Assembly (NCBI GenBank): GCA_018449595.1
Contig: JAAVUU010000002.1
Location: 718,756-782,755 of the forward strand
From: Rhizobiales bacterium dw_265
GTDB taxonomy: Bacteria > Pseudomonadota > Alphaproteobacteria > Micropepsales > Micropepsaceae
DNA: 64,000 nt
Direction: 5' to 3'
The notes under the pieces were generated by a model. The model saw only the letters and a list, made by a program, of their open reading frames with translations, was not told the origin of the DNA and did no database searches. The number at the start of each line of letters is the position of its first letter. The first letter of the stretch is position 1. Of this stretch, positions 48,067 through 57,452 are shown in pieces. The position numbers were made by a program, and so were the translations under genes.

Positions 48067-51000
48067 CTAATTGGACGCAACCTTGGTGGCCTTTTTGCGG
48101 CCCTTCAGGTCGATCACGATCGCGGCATAACCCGCATCCAGCAATTCACCCAGCTGCTGCACGCTCTGGACCATGGTCACGCGCGGCGTGCCGCCACCAG
48201 GCGACAGCAGCCCGATCACCATACCGGGCGGCAGGATTAACCGTCCGTTGGCGGCGACCTGGGTTCCGTCCGGCAGGGCAAAACCTTCTACAACCAGCTG
48301 CTGCCCATTGATCGTCGGGAAATTGTTCGTGGGATTGCCGGTACCGATATTGCCGTTGCCTCCAGTATTGCCACTCCCCCCCGTATTGCCACTACCTCCC
48401 GTATCGCCATTGCCTCCGGTATTGCCCGAGTCACCCGTAGCGCCGCCATTCCCGTCGTTATCGGTCGCAGTTTGGCCATTCAGGGACAGGTTTCCACCGC
48501 CGCTGACTATGCCCGGCTGAAAGGTGCCGGTGATTGCGCCGCCCTGCTGCGAAGCGACATTCAGGGTGCCAGCATTCACCTGGCCGTTCACCGACTGGCC
48601 CGACAGGCTGACCGTATTACCGGTGAAGGTGCCGCTGACGGTGTTGCCAGTGATGTTGGCGGCGTTGGCGGCGTTCACCGCGGCGTTGAAATCGCCCGTG
48701 ACGGTCGCATTGACATTGGTGCCTGTCAGGGTGGCGTTACTGACCGAGCCGCTGTTCAGGGTCAGGTTGGTGCCGCTGATATTGCCTCTGACGCTATTGG
48801 CGGTGATGTGGGCATTGTTGGTGGCGTTCACCGCGGCATCGAACGCACCCGTGACATTGGCGCTGACGTCATTGCCGGTCAGGGTGGCGTTGCTGACCGA
48901 GCCGCTGTTCAGGGTCAGGGAGGCGCCGCTGATGTTGCCGCTGACGCTGTCGGCGGCGATGGCGGCCTTGTCTACCGCCTTTACCGTGGCGTCGAAACCG
49001 CCCGTGACGTTGGCGCTGACATCGTTGCCGGTCAGGGTTGCGTTGCTGACCGCGCCGCTGGCAAGCGACAGCGAATCGCCGCTGATATTGCCCGACACCG
49101 TACCCGGTGTGGTCAGCGCAACATCGCCGCCGGCAACGATATGACCGGAAACGTCGCCGCCTGCCGCGGTATTGACGTTGCCGGCTGCGTTCAGCGTGTC
49201 GGCAGCGAATACCTGGTTACCCGTCAGTTGCGAGGCGAAGTCGCCGGCCAAATCCACCGTTAGGGCGGTGAAATCGTTGCCGCTGACGCTGAGGCTGCCC
49301 AGCCGCGTGCCGGTGACGCCGGCATTGTGCATGCTGATCTCACCATTCGCAGACTTGACACCGGTGCCGAGACCGGCCGCCAGGGTCAGGCTCTGGCCGC
49401 CGTCGGTGGTGCCGAAAATGGTGCCACCGAAGGTAATGTCGCCCGCCGCGGTGGCCGACTGGGTGGTGTCGACCGTGGTGGTGGCCGCAGTAAGGGTGAC
49501 ATCGCTGGCGAAGTTCAAGCTGCCCGCTCTGTAGGTATCGCCGGTCAGGGTCGTGGCGGCGGTATCCGTGACTGCGCCCAGCGCCGTGGTGGCGCCGACA
49601 TTGCCCAGAGAGACGCTGCCCGTGCCCGTCGTCAGGGCGAGGTCCTGCGCCCCGTCCACCGACGCCACCGTGATCGCGCCGTTGGCGGCGCTGGTGTCCA
49701 GGGTGGTTCCGGCGGTGAGTACGACCGCGCCAAAGTTCAGGCTGCCCGCTCTGTAGGTATCGCCGGTCAGGGTCGTGGCATTGGCATCATTGACCGCGCC
49801 CAGCGCCGTGGTGGCGCCGACATTGCCCAGAGAGACGCTGCCCGTGCCCGTCGTCAGGGTGAGGTCCTGCGCCCCGTCCACCGATGCCACCGTGATCGCG
49901 CCGTTGGCCGCGCTGGTGTCCAGGGTGGTTCCGGCGGTGAGTACGACCGCGCCAAAGTTCAGGCTGCCTGCCTTATAGGTATCGCCGGTCAGGGTCGTGG
50001 CATTGGCATCATTGACCGCGCCCAGCGCCGTGGTGGCGCCGACATTGCCCAGAGAGACGCTGCCCGTGCCCGTCGTCAGGGTGAGGTCCTGCGCTCCGTC
50101 CACCGATGCCACCGTGATCGCGCCGTTGGCCGCGCTGGTGTCCAGGGTAAGACCGCCGCCCAGGCTAGTCGCCCCGTTCAGCGCGATACTGCCCGCCTTG
50201 ACGTTGCCCGACAGGATCGAACCTGCCGCAGCGGTGCTGGAGGATAGGCCCACCAGGGTTACGTCGCCAAAATTGACCGTACGCGGCGCGGTGAGCGCCA
50301 CATTCTCGGCATAAACACCGTCCAGCACATTGATGATGCCGGCCGCGGCGGACTGGCTCAGCGCCATATTCACCGACATGGCGGCACCATCGGCGCCGGT
50401 GCCGACTGTGAAGACATTATTGCCATTGATGCTGTCGCCCGCATAGCCCTGCACCGTGGCGATGGGAATATTGACATTGCCGTTGCTGAGCGTGGCGTTG
50501 GTGGCAAAGTTGATCGCATCCTGCCGGGTCTTCTGGAACCAGGTGTAAACATCGGCCGGATTATTGGGCGACTTGACCACAAAGTCGAAACCGGCCAGCA
50601 CGATGGTGCCGATGTCCCTGGTGGCAGACTGATCCTCGGCATAGACCGGGATTACCTCGTTGAACGCATTGCTGGCGTCAACCGAGATACCGGCCAATTG
50701 CTGGTTGTAGGTATTGTTGACCTGATAGAGCGCCAGGCCGCCCCAGCCATTGTCGCGGGTCACCGAATTGGTAATCGTGACATTGGCGCTGTCCGTCAGG
50801 GCGATGCCGTTGCCCGCCGCCGGCCGGCCAGTGGCGATGCTGGACCCATCGGCCGTAAAATGGTCGATGGTTGCGCCCAGCACGTCGTTCAGATCGAGTT
50901 CGGTCTTGCCCGCGCCATGGCTGGTGACGTTGCTGACGCTGAAATTGACGAGCCGCGCGTTGGGATCGATCGGAGAGGTGGTGGCCGGCGGCTCGACCTT

Positions 51001-54000
51001 GATGCCATAAGTGCCATTGGCGGTCGGCGCTTCCACCGTGAAGTTGGACAGGCTGACATTGTCGGCCCGCACACGGATGCCATAGCTCATGGCGTTGCGC
51101 GCATCGATGATGGTGCCTGCCTCGCTCGTGCCGGCCAAGGTCAGGCTCTTGTTGATCATGATATAATTGGAGCCGCCGGAGGCGATCGTATAGGTGCCGT
51201 CATTGACGTTGACGGTGCCTCCGGTGACCACGGCATTGATGCCGGCCTGGATGGTGGCGAGCGGCGTAAGCAGGTCCCCCTGATGGCCGTCAACGCCGGT
51301 GGTGGAAACCGTGACCGCCGTCCGGTTGGCCGCGGCATAACTCTGGTCCTGCACTGTCCAGCCGCCATTGGCGGCGCTCAGCGCAAGCAGGGCCTGCTGC
51401 ACCGGGATCGGAGCCGTCCCGCCCGGGGTTCCGAAGGGTTGAACCGCCGTGCCATCCCAGTAGCCGTTCAGATGGAGATTGAGGCCCCATTCGTTGCCGA
51501 ACGGACCCTCTTTGTTGCCGGAGATGTCGATGCCGGTTCCATCCGTGTAGGAAATCGAAATACCGCTCTTGGAATTGTCGATCGTGTTGCCGGTGATCGC
51601 GCCGGAATCGCCGCGGCCATCGAGCAGGATATTGTTGCGGGTGCCATGGATGTTGTTGCCGGAAATGGTGAAGCCGGTCACGTTGGCGCCTATCACGATG
51701 CCATGGGTGATGGGCGATCCCCAAGCATAGGTCAGATAGGACTCGCCGGCGGCCGGGCCGGCGATCTCCAGGCCGGTAACCGTGACGTTATTGGCCGCGA
51801 TGGTGAGGCCATTGTCGCCGCCATTGAGTGCCTGGATCACCGTGCCTGCCTGGCCCGCCAGGCTGTCGCCATCCTTGTTGATGATGGCGCCGGAAGCGAA
51901 GATACCGGACGACAGGTTCAGCATACTGCCCGCGGCCTCGCTATCGATCGCGGTCTGGACGTCGCCATAGATGCTGTTGCCGCCAGCGGCATTAACCACG
52001 GTACGGTCGAAAGTGTTGTTCACCAGCAAGGTGCCCTGGGTATTGCTGCCGGTGAAATGAGTCTTGTTGCCGGAGAAACTGACGCCACTGACCGACAAGC
52101 CGCTGACAAAAGTGGCGTCGGTGACCAAGCCATACTGATTGCCGGCGAGGCTGCCGCCGCTGATGGCGATATTGCTGTCCGGCCCGAAGGTAATCGAGGA
52201 CGTTCCGCCGGAGCCGTACAGATCGTCATAGAGGCTTATGCCCCGTTGAAGATTTGCGAAGCTGTTATCCGCAACGGTGATGTCGCTGCCCCCGAGAATG
52301 GCCAGGCCATAGGAGGCGCCGCTGCCCGTTCCCGTGACGCTGTTGCCCGATACGGTCACATTCGAACTGTTGAGCAGATAGATGGATGTCGCGTAATCCG
52401 CGGGCGCGATAAAACTGACGCCGCTTATGGTGTTGCCCGTGACGCTTCCCGAAATGGCTCCGGTGACATTGCCATAGAATTCGATGCCGTTCTGGGCTTC
52501 GTCCGCCGTGCTGCCCGCGCCGCCAATGACGTTATCGACGATGTTGGCGGTCAGATTGATTCCCCTGACCAGCACCGCGTCCTTCTGGAAATCCTCGATC
52601 GTGCTGTTTTTCAGCGTAACAGACTGGGGTGTGACGGCGTCGTTGAATACGGCCAGCCCCAGGCCGCCCTGGACATTGTCCAGGCTGCTGTTGCGGATGC
52701 CGGTGATATCGACATGGCCGACCGTGCCGCTGGCATCGTAGAAACCAATGCCGGCGAAATATTGGTTCGTGTTGCCTTTGTGCAGGCCATCGACCGTGAG
52801 ATCGGAGATGGCGGCATTCGCACCATTATCGACCCAGATAACGGCTCTGTAATCGCGGCTCATCCGGAAATGCACCGGCATCGCGTCCGCAGCTGCGATA
52901 ATCGTCTGGCCGACGCCCACGCCGGCCAGTGTCAAATTCTTGTTGATGATGACCTGACCCGTATAGGTGCCCGCGGCCAAGTTGACGGCGCCCCCGGCCA
53001 GAGCCGCGTCGACGCCATTCTGGACCAGGCCGGCGGCGCCGACATTGACCCGCGTGCCTTGACCGGACAAGACGCCCGCGCCCTTCAACGTGATGGGCGC
53101 GTTCAGGTTGATGGTCAGCCCACCGCCATCCTGGTCGGCGAGCGCGAGATTGTGGGCGGCCGTATTGACGGTGGCGTCGATGGCGGAATTTACGGTGATC
53201 GTGGTGCCGGCTTGCAGGATCACATTGTTGTCGTGCAGCGCCGCTGCCACTGTGCCGGCGGAGATGGTCTCATCTTCGCTGTTGGTGTGGTTGTCATTGC
53301 CGGCCGAGCCGGTGCCGGTGTCGCCCACGGTCAGCGTATCCGGATCCAGGGTCCAGTTGCCGGTCTTTCCCTTGGCCGCGCTGGTGTTGACCGCGATCCT
53401 GCTGTCGACATGGACCGTATGGCCCGAGGTTTCGATCTGGCCGCCGTCGCCGCCATTGACGCCGCCCTGGGCCGAATAGCTGCCGGCATAGTTGCCGCTC
53501 TTGTTAGCGACCGCGGTGATGCCGCCGCCATTTCCGGTGTCGCCACCATCCGCCTTCAGGCTGGCATTGGAGGCGACGTTGATGTCGTCGGCGCCCAGGA
53601 TGATCTTGCCGCCCGCGGTCTTCACCGACGAGGCATCGGTCACGCCAGAAGTATTGATAACGGAATCCACCACCTGGCCGGCGGCCTTGGCGGAGATGTT
53701 GATGACGCCGCCATCGTTGACGATCTGGCCGGACTGATCGACCACCGCCTTGGTCGCGCCCAGGCCGATCTCCACCAGCCGGTCGCCCGCCAGATCCAGG
53801 GTATAGGTGTCGCCGGCCGCCAGCGTGACGCGGCCGACGCGGGCGCGGATGACGCCGGAATTGCGCACCGACGGCGCCACGAAGGCAGCAAGGCCGCCCT
53901 GCCCGACCGTAATATGGCCTTCATTGACCACCTGGCCACGGTCGCCGCCGGTCATCTGCAGCTTGTTGCTGCCGGCCATGAAGGCCTTGTCGTCGATATT

Positions 54001-54432
54001 GGCGGTGGTGGCGACCACGCCGGCCGCATCCACCCGTGCCGTCTTGCCGAAGAAGACACCGTTGGGATTGAGGATCCAGACCTGGCCGTTGGCGTGCAGG
54101 CCGCCGTCGATCTTGGATGGGTCGGTGGAGCCATTGACGCGGTTGACCGCGATGGAGCCGGTGCCCGGCTGGTTGAAATTGGCCTGGGCATTGGCACCGA
54201 TGTTGAAACTGCGCCAGTCGATGACGGCGCGGTTGCTCGACTGGTTGACGGTCAGCGTGTTGCCCGACGTGGCGACAGTGGCCGAGCCGCCAGTGACATT
54301 GCCGCCGGTGGGCAGAGAATTGGCGTCGAAAGCCTGGGCCGGCACGGCGCCGAGCAGCGCGGACGCCGTGCCCAGCGCGAACAGAGACGACGAATTCAAA
54401 AGCGAGACGTCGCGCCTTGTCTTGTTGGCCAT
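48067..54432 (-). CDS. Two-partner-secretion adhesin (TpsA, filamentous haemagglutinin type)
   Basis: A 2121-residue surface protein. Residues 1-34 form a signal peptide (cleavage PAQA/F). Residues 35-300 match the TPS domain, with the hallmark VWILNPNGVFFGKTARVDAA near 120-138, required for recognition by TpsB. From about 480 to 1400 the Asn/Gly/Val-rich text with short repeated turns predicts a right-handed beta-helix, similar to pectate-lyase-like passenger repeats. Residues 1430-1651 are three 74-residue repeats, and 1781-1933 are three 51-residue repeats. A Gly/Asn/Ser linker near 1997-2030 precedes a basic C-terminus ending GRKKATKVASN. The transporter gene lies 52 bases upstream. Confidence 0.92.
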   Translation of the reverse strand: MANKTRRDVSLLNSSSLFALGTASALLGAVPAQAFDANSLPTGGNVTGGSATVATSGNTLTVNQSSNRAVIDWRSFNIGANAQANFNQPGTGSIAVNRVNGSTDPSKIDGGLHANGQVWILNPNGVFFGKTARVDAAGVVATTANIDDKAFMAGSNKLQMTGGDRGQVVNEGHITVGQGGLAAFVAPSVRNSGVIRARVGRVTLAAGDTYTLDLAGDRLVEIGLGATKAVVDQSGQIVNDGGVINISAKAAGQVVDSVINTSGVTDASSVKTAGGKIILGADDINVASNASLKADGGDTGNGGGITAVANKSGNYAGSYSAQGGVNGGDGGQIETSGHTVHVDSRIAVNTSAAKGKTGNWTLDPDTLTVGDTGTGSAGNDNHTNSEDETISAGTVAAALHDNNVILQAGTTITVNSAIDATVNTAAHNLALADQDGGGLTINLNAPITLKGAGVLSGQGTRVNVGAAGLVQNGVDAALAGGAVNLAAGTYTGQVIINKNLTLAGVGVGQTIIAAADAMPVHFRMSRDYRAVIWVDNGANAAISDLTVDGLHKGNTNQYFAGIGFYDASGTVGHVDITGIRNSSLDNVQGGLGLAVFNDAVTPQSVTLKNSTIEDFQKDAVLVRGINLTANIVDNVIGGAGSTADEAQNGIEFYGNVTGAISGSVTGNTISGVSFIAPADYATSIYLLNSSNVTVSGNSVTGTGSGASYGLAILGGSDITVADNSFANLQRGISLYDDLYGSGGTSSITFGPDSNIAISGGSLAGNQYGLVTDATFVSGLSVSGVSFSGNKTHFTGSNTQGTLLVNNTFDRTVVNAAGGNSIYGDVQTAIDSEAAGSMLNLSSGIFASGAIINKDGDSLAGQAGTVIQALNGGDNGLTIAANNVTVTGLEIAGPAAGESYLTYAWGSPITHGIVIGANVTGFTISGNNIHGTRNNILLDGRGDSGAITGNTIDNSKSGISISYTDGTGIDISGNKEGPFGNEWGLNLHLNGYWDGTAVQPFGTPGGTAPIPVQQALLALSAANGGWTVQDQSYAAANRTAVTVSTTGVDGHQGDLLTPLATIQAGINAVVTGGTVNVNDGTYTIASGGSNYIMINKSLTLAGTSEAGTIIDARNAMSYGIRVRADNVSLSNFTVEAPTANGTYGIKVEPPATTSPIDPNARLVNFSVSNVTSHGAGKTELDLNDVLGATIDHFTADGSSIATGRPAAGNGIALTDSANVTITNSVTRDNGWGGLALYQVNNTYNQQLAGISVDASNAFNEVIPVYAEDQSATRDIGTIVLAGFDFVVKSPNNPADVYTWFQKTRQDAINFATNATLSNGNVNIPIATVQGYAGDSINGNNVFTVGTGADGAAMSVNMALSQSAAAGIINVLDGVYAENVALTAPRTVNFGDVTLVGLSSSTAAAGSILSGNVKAGSIALNGATSLGGGLTLDTSAANGAITVASVDGAQDLTLTTGTGSVSLGNVGATTALGAVNDANATTLTGDTYKAGSLNFGAVVLTAGTTLDTSAANGAITVASVDGAQDLTLTTGTGSVSLGNVGATTALGAVNDANATTLTGDTYRAGSLNFGAVVLTAGTTLDTSAANGAITVASVDGAQDLALTTGTGSVSLGNVGATTALGAVTDTAATTLTGDTYRAGSLNFASDVTLTAATTTVDTTQSATAAGDITFGGTIFGTTDGGQSLTLAAGLGTGVKSANGEISMHNAGVTGTRLGSLSVSGNDFTALTVDLAGDFASQLTGNQVFAADTLNAAGNVNTAAGGDVSGHIVAGGDVALTTPGTVSGNISGDSLSLASGAVSNATLTGNDVSANVTGGFDATVKAVDKAAIAADSVSGNISGASLTLNSGSVSNATLTGNDVSANVTGAFDAAVNATNNAHITANSVRGNISGTNLTLNSGSVSNATLTGTNVNATVTGDFNAAVNAANAANITGNTVSGTFTGNTVSLSGQSVNGQVNAGTLNVASQQGGAITGTFQPGIVSGGGNLSLNGQTATDNDGNGGATGDSGNTGGNGDTGGSGNTGGSGNTGGNGNIGTGNPTNNFPTINGQQLVVEGFALPDGTQVAANGRLILPPGMVIGLLSPGGGTPRVTMVQSVQQLGELLDAGYAAIVIDLKGRKKATKVASN
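48634..49092 (-). repeat. Three 153-bp repeats in tpsA
   Basis: Three consecutive 51-codon units, each starting GNISG and containing VSNATLTG, encode residues 1781-1933. The first two are closest in sequence and the third has drifted. Their Asn/Thr/Ser/Val pattern suits stacked beta-helix coils. Confidence 0.8.
49480..50145 (-). repeat. Three 222-bp near-identical tandem repeats in tpsA
   Basis: Units at 50145-49924, 49923-49702 and 49701-49480 each encode 74 residues starting LDTSAANGAITVASVDGAQD. They differ at only a few codons until the last third of unit three. Such near-identity suggests recent duplication and possible length variation between strains. Confidence 0.85.
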
Positions 54433-54484
54433 GACAAAAACCTCCGAGCGTTAGCTCTGTTGGACGCGAACGGGCTTTTCGCCC

Positions 54485-56170
54485 TCAAAGACTCATTCCG
54501 ACGGAAAAGAAGAAACGGGAATTCTGGTTGGCCACGCCCAGCACATTGCGGTCGAGGGGCTTGGCCCATTCCAGGTCGGTATTCATCCGGTCGGAGACGA
54601 GAAATCGCAGCCCCGCACCGGCGGACGCCAGAGTCTGGGAGCCCGGCGCACCGGCGAGTGCCTGGGCCTGCCATATCTGCCCGCCCTCCACGAAGCCGTA
54701 AAGCTGCACGTTCGAGAAGATCGCGGCCCGCTCCAGCACGTCGAAACGCGGTTCGATGCGGCCTGCCAGGGCGCTATCGCCGGTGATTTCCGACGGATCG
54801 AAGGCGCGGTCGAAACTGTCGGCGCCCAGCGAGAACTGTTCCGAGGCCAGCAGCGGATCGCCGAAAGACGTCTGGCCCGCCACGCCCAGCATCAGCGACA
54901 GCCGGTCGGTCAGCGGCTGCTCATGCGTCGCCTCGAAATTGCCGCGGGTATATTCCCCACTGGCGCCCGCGCGCGACTTGGTGGGATCGCCCGGCCTTGT
55001 GGCGCCGAAGATCGGCAGGCCCTGGGTCAGGGTGACCGACAGGGTGGAATAGCCGCCCAGGCTGTCCAGCGCATTCAGGAACAAGGTAGCGTTCAGCGCG
55101 CGCGTGTGATCGGAAAACAACGGGTCGACCAGCGCACTGTTGGACTTTATGTCGTGGAAGGCAAAGCCCAGCGAACCCTGCAGGTTGAAATCGCGCGAGC
55201 GGATGAAGGGATAGGTCACCGCCGTGTTGGCGTTGACCGCACTGCCCTCGGTATTGAAGACCCGCAGGGTCGAGCCCGGTTTGGTCGAGGCATAGCTGAA
55301 GGCGGAGAACCATTTGAGGCCATCGGTGCCCAGCGGCTGGTCGAAGGAGGCGCCGCCATACAGCAGGTCGGGGCCCGTATTGGGCGTGATCACGCCGTTC
55401 AGGCCCAGCCGGCCGCCGGTGCCCAGGGCATCGTTGAAGAAGACGCCCGCCTGCAGCTCATACGGACCCAGATAGCGCGAGCCGCGATTGTCGGCGACAA
55501 GGAAGGCATCCACCTTTTTGGGTTCGACCACCAGGGTCAGGTCGGCGGCGCCCGGCATGCTCTGCGATGCGGTCAGGATCGAGCGGACATTCATGCCGCT
55601 GAGGTCGCTGGCCAGCAGCAATTCGCGCTCCAGCACCTTGGCGGTCAGCGGCTTGGTTTGGGCAATCTTCTCGCCATAGGCTTCCAGATAGGGCCGTGCG
55701 CCGCCGGCATCACCCTGGATGCCCACCTTGTCGATATAGCCCTGCAGGATCTGTATTCTGAGAGTGCCACGATCGATTTGCTGGGCGGGGACCAGCGCAC
55801 GAACCAAAATGTAACCGGCGTCGCGGTAGGCAGCGGTGACCTTGGCGGCGAGATCGTTGGCATCGGCCAGGGTGATGGGATGGCCGATATAGGGTGTGGC
55901 AATGGCCTGAAGCTGCTGGTCGGGCAATACCGTATTGCCCTCGAAGGTCACGGCGCTGACGGTGAAGGTCACACCAGCGGCAGCCCCGGGCGTGGCGGGT
56001 TTGGGCGCATTCGGAATCTCCAGCGGCGCGCCGATCGACGGCGGTACTGGCCGCGGCTGAAAGCGCTCATCCAGATGGCCGGGCTGAGCCGATGTCTGCG
56101 CCCGTGCCGGCAGATCGCAGAAAGCGGTCGCGGCAGCAAGGCCCCACAACAGTAAAGACCTGGCGCGCAT
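54485..56170 (-). CDS. Two-partner-secretion outer membrane transporter (TpsB, ShlB/FhaC type)
   Basis: The 561-residue protein begins with a signal peptide (cleavage near ARAQ) and a Pro-rich linker that may hold the plug helix. Two POTRA domains follow at about 67-225 (FTVSAVTFEGNTVLPDQQLQ and the paired LQGYIDKVGIQGD). The 16-strand Omp85 barrel comes next, with the VRGY-like L6 region replaced by family-typical turns. It ends FFFSVGMSL, close to the usual terminal aromatic. It exports the downstream TpsA adhesin. The two genes form one transcript starting in the AT-rich region at 56.2-56.6 kb. Confidence 0.93.
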   Translation of the reverse strand: MRARSLLLWGLAAATAFCDLPARAQTSAQPGHLDERFQPRPVPPSIGAPLEIPNAPKPATPGAAAGVTFTVSAVTFEGNTVLPDQQLQAIATPYIGHPITLADANDLAAKVTAAYRDAGYILVRALVPAQQIDRGTLRIQILQGYIDKVGIQGDAGGARPYLEAYGEKIAQTKPLTAKVLERELLLASDLSGMNVRSILTASQSMPGAADLTLVVEPKKVDAFLVADNRGSRYLGPYELQAGVFFNDALGTGGRLGLNGVITPNTGPDLLYGGASFDQPLGTDGLKWFSAFSYASTKPGSTLRVFNTEGSAVNANTAVTYPFIRSRDFNLQGSLGFAFHDIKSNSALVDPLFSDHTRALNATLFLNALDSLGGYSTLSVTLTQGLPIFGATRPGDPTKSRAGASGEYTRGNFEATHEQPLTDRLSLMLGVAGQTSFGDPLLASEQFSLGADSFDRAFDPSEITGDSALAGRIEPRFDVLERAAIFSNVQLYGFVEGGQIWQAQALAGAPGSQTLASAGAGLRFLVSDRMNTDLEWAKPLDRNVLGVANQNSRFFFSVGMSL

Positions 56171-56606
56171 AAAACCCCCGGACGATCGCGCGCCGTCACC
56201 GGGCGGCGCACTTTTCCAGAATTTGATAACAAGGCATCAACCTCTTATGGCCGCGCCTTACAACCGTGAGGGGAAATACAACGGTATCGAATTGTCTCGT
56301 GAGAGATTCCAAATCGTGTTCGTTACAACTATTTTAGGGAACTTTTTGTATAATCGTTTGATATATCTCACGATTAATATTTACACAGTATAACTTGCAC
56401 CAAATCGATACAACTTAGGCGCGCTGTTTTTCTTTCCGGATTCGCAGCCGAAATATCCCGGCGGGGATTTGGACAGCCCCATAGCGTCAAGTTCGCATTA
56501 ACCAAAAAACCCTTTTGCAGACAAAAGCAGGGCAAAAAAGCTCTGGTTAAACCGGCACTTAAATCGAGTTCCCCACACTGAGGCGAACAAACATAAGCGC
56601 CGGAAA
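56171..56606. promoter_or_regulatory. AT-rich divergent control region of the adhesin module
   Basis: 436 bases with no gene, between tpsB and the LapG-type gene, markedly AT-richer than the rest of the window. TCGTGAGA (56297-56304) and TCTCACGA (56366-56373) form an exact 8-bp inverted repeat 61 bases apart, spanning the most AT-rich part (ACTTTTTGTATAATCG). This could be an operator pair. GCGCCG (56190-56195) and CGGCGC (56204-56209) form a small hairpin in the tpsB leader. Confidence 0.45.
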
Positions 56607-57377
56607 ATGGGTTGGGGTTCAAAATTCAGGTCCATCCTGGTGATGGCGGCGCTGCTTGCGCCTGTGCAGGCCGAAGCGGCATCGCTGTTCAACAACAGTA
56701 TCGCCGGGTCCAGCAATTTCTCCCTTTTTCCCTTTTGGCAGAGGGTCTTGGTCGATATGCCGGTGCAGGTCGACGCGGCCAACCAGGCGCACGGCCCACG
56801 CTCGACCTCTGCAGCGACACTCACTCCCGCAGTGGTGGCGGCCGGCAGCACGCCAAACTGCGGCGACGAACGACATTGCATACCGCCCGAATGGCTATCC
56901 TTCCTCGCCGCTCAGACCGCTCTGACGAGGCGGGCTCAACTTGAAGCCGTCAACAAGTGGGCGAATGCCAAGCCCTATGTCGAGGACTGGGTGAACTGGC
57001 ATGTCGCCGATTACTGGGAGACACCAGGCGAGTTCATCGCCAGAGGTGGCGATTGCGAGGATTTCGCCATTGCCAAATATTTCAGTCTGATCCGGCTGGG
57101 CTTCCCAGCCGAGGATCTGCGCATCGTGGTGATGGCAGATTCCACCACCCATGGCTTTCATGCCGTGCTCGCGGCGCGGCTGGACGGCACGGTGTGGTTG
57201 CTGGACAATTCCCTGTCCGATGTGGTGGCGATGGATTCCCAGCCGCAATACAGCGCAGTCTATTCGCTGAACCAGCAAGACTGGTGGATGCACTCCAATC
57301 CCACCGTCCAATTGACGGACGTCACCATTGTGGCCGCCCCCATCGCCGTCGACAGGCTTAGAATGGCGCGGAACTAA
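56607..57377 (+). CDS. Transglutaminase-like cysteine protease, LapG type
   Basis: A 256-residue periplasmic protease of the BTLCP/LapG family (DUF920). Residues 1-25 form a signal peptide (cleavage near AEA/AS). The catalytic triad fits C150 in RGGDCEDFAIAKYFSLIRLG, H185 in HGFHAVLAARL and D200 in VWLLDNS. These spacings are close to those of Pseudomonas LapG, which cuts the adhesin LapA when cyclic-di-GMP is low. It is divergent from the TpsB/TpsA pair and converges on tamB. No LapD homologue is in the window. Confidence 0.88.
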   Translation: MGWGSKFRSILVMAALLAPVQAEAASLFNNSIAGSSNFSLFPFWQRVLVDMPVQVDAANQAHGPRSTSAATLTPAVVAAGSTPNCGDERHCIPPEWLSFLAAQTALTRRAQLEAVNKWANAKPYVEDWVNWHVADYWETPGEFIARGGDCEDFAIAKYFSLIRLGFPAEDLRIVVMADSTTHGFHAVLAARLDGTVWLLDNSLSDVVAMDSQPQYSAVYSLNQQDWWMHSNPTVQLTDVTIVAAPIAVDRLRMARN

Positions 57378-57452
57378 GCTGGTAAATATGGCCGGTTCAA
57401 ACTCTGTGGCCGGATGGTGGGGCAGATATTGGCACTGATAGAGTCCCATGTA

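Noticed and set aside
50698..54786. 1362-codon open frame on the plus strand opposite tpsA and part of tpsB
   Set aside because: It is antisense shadow created by the codon pattern of tpsA. Its product is Gly/Asp/Arg repeats without family features, while the minus strand has signal peptide, TPS domain and partner gene.
56545..56565. TTAA...TTAA pair upstream of the LapG-type gene as a CtrA site
   Set aside because: The spacing is 8 bases; CtrA sites need 7.
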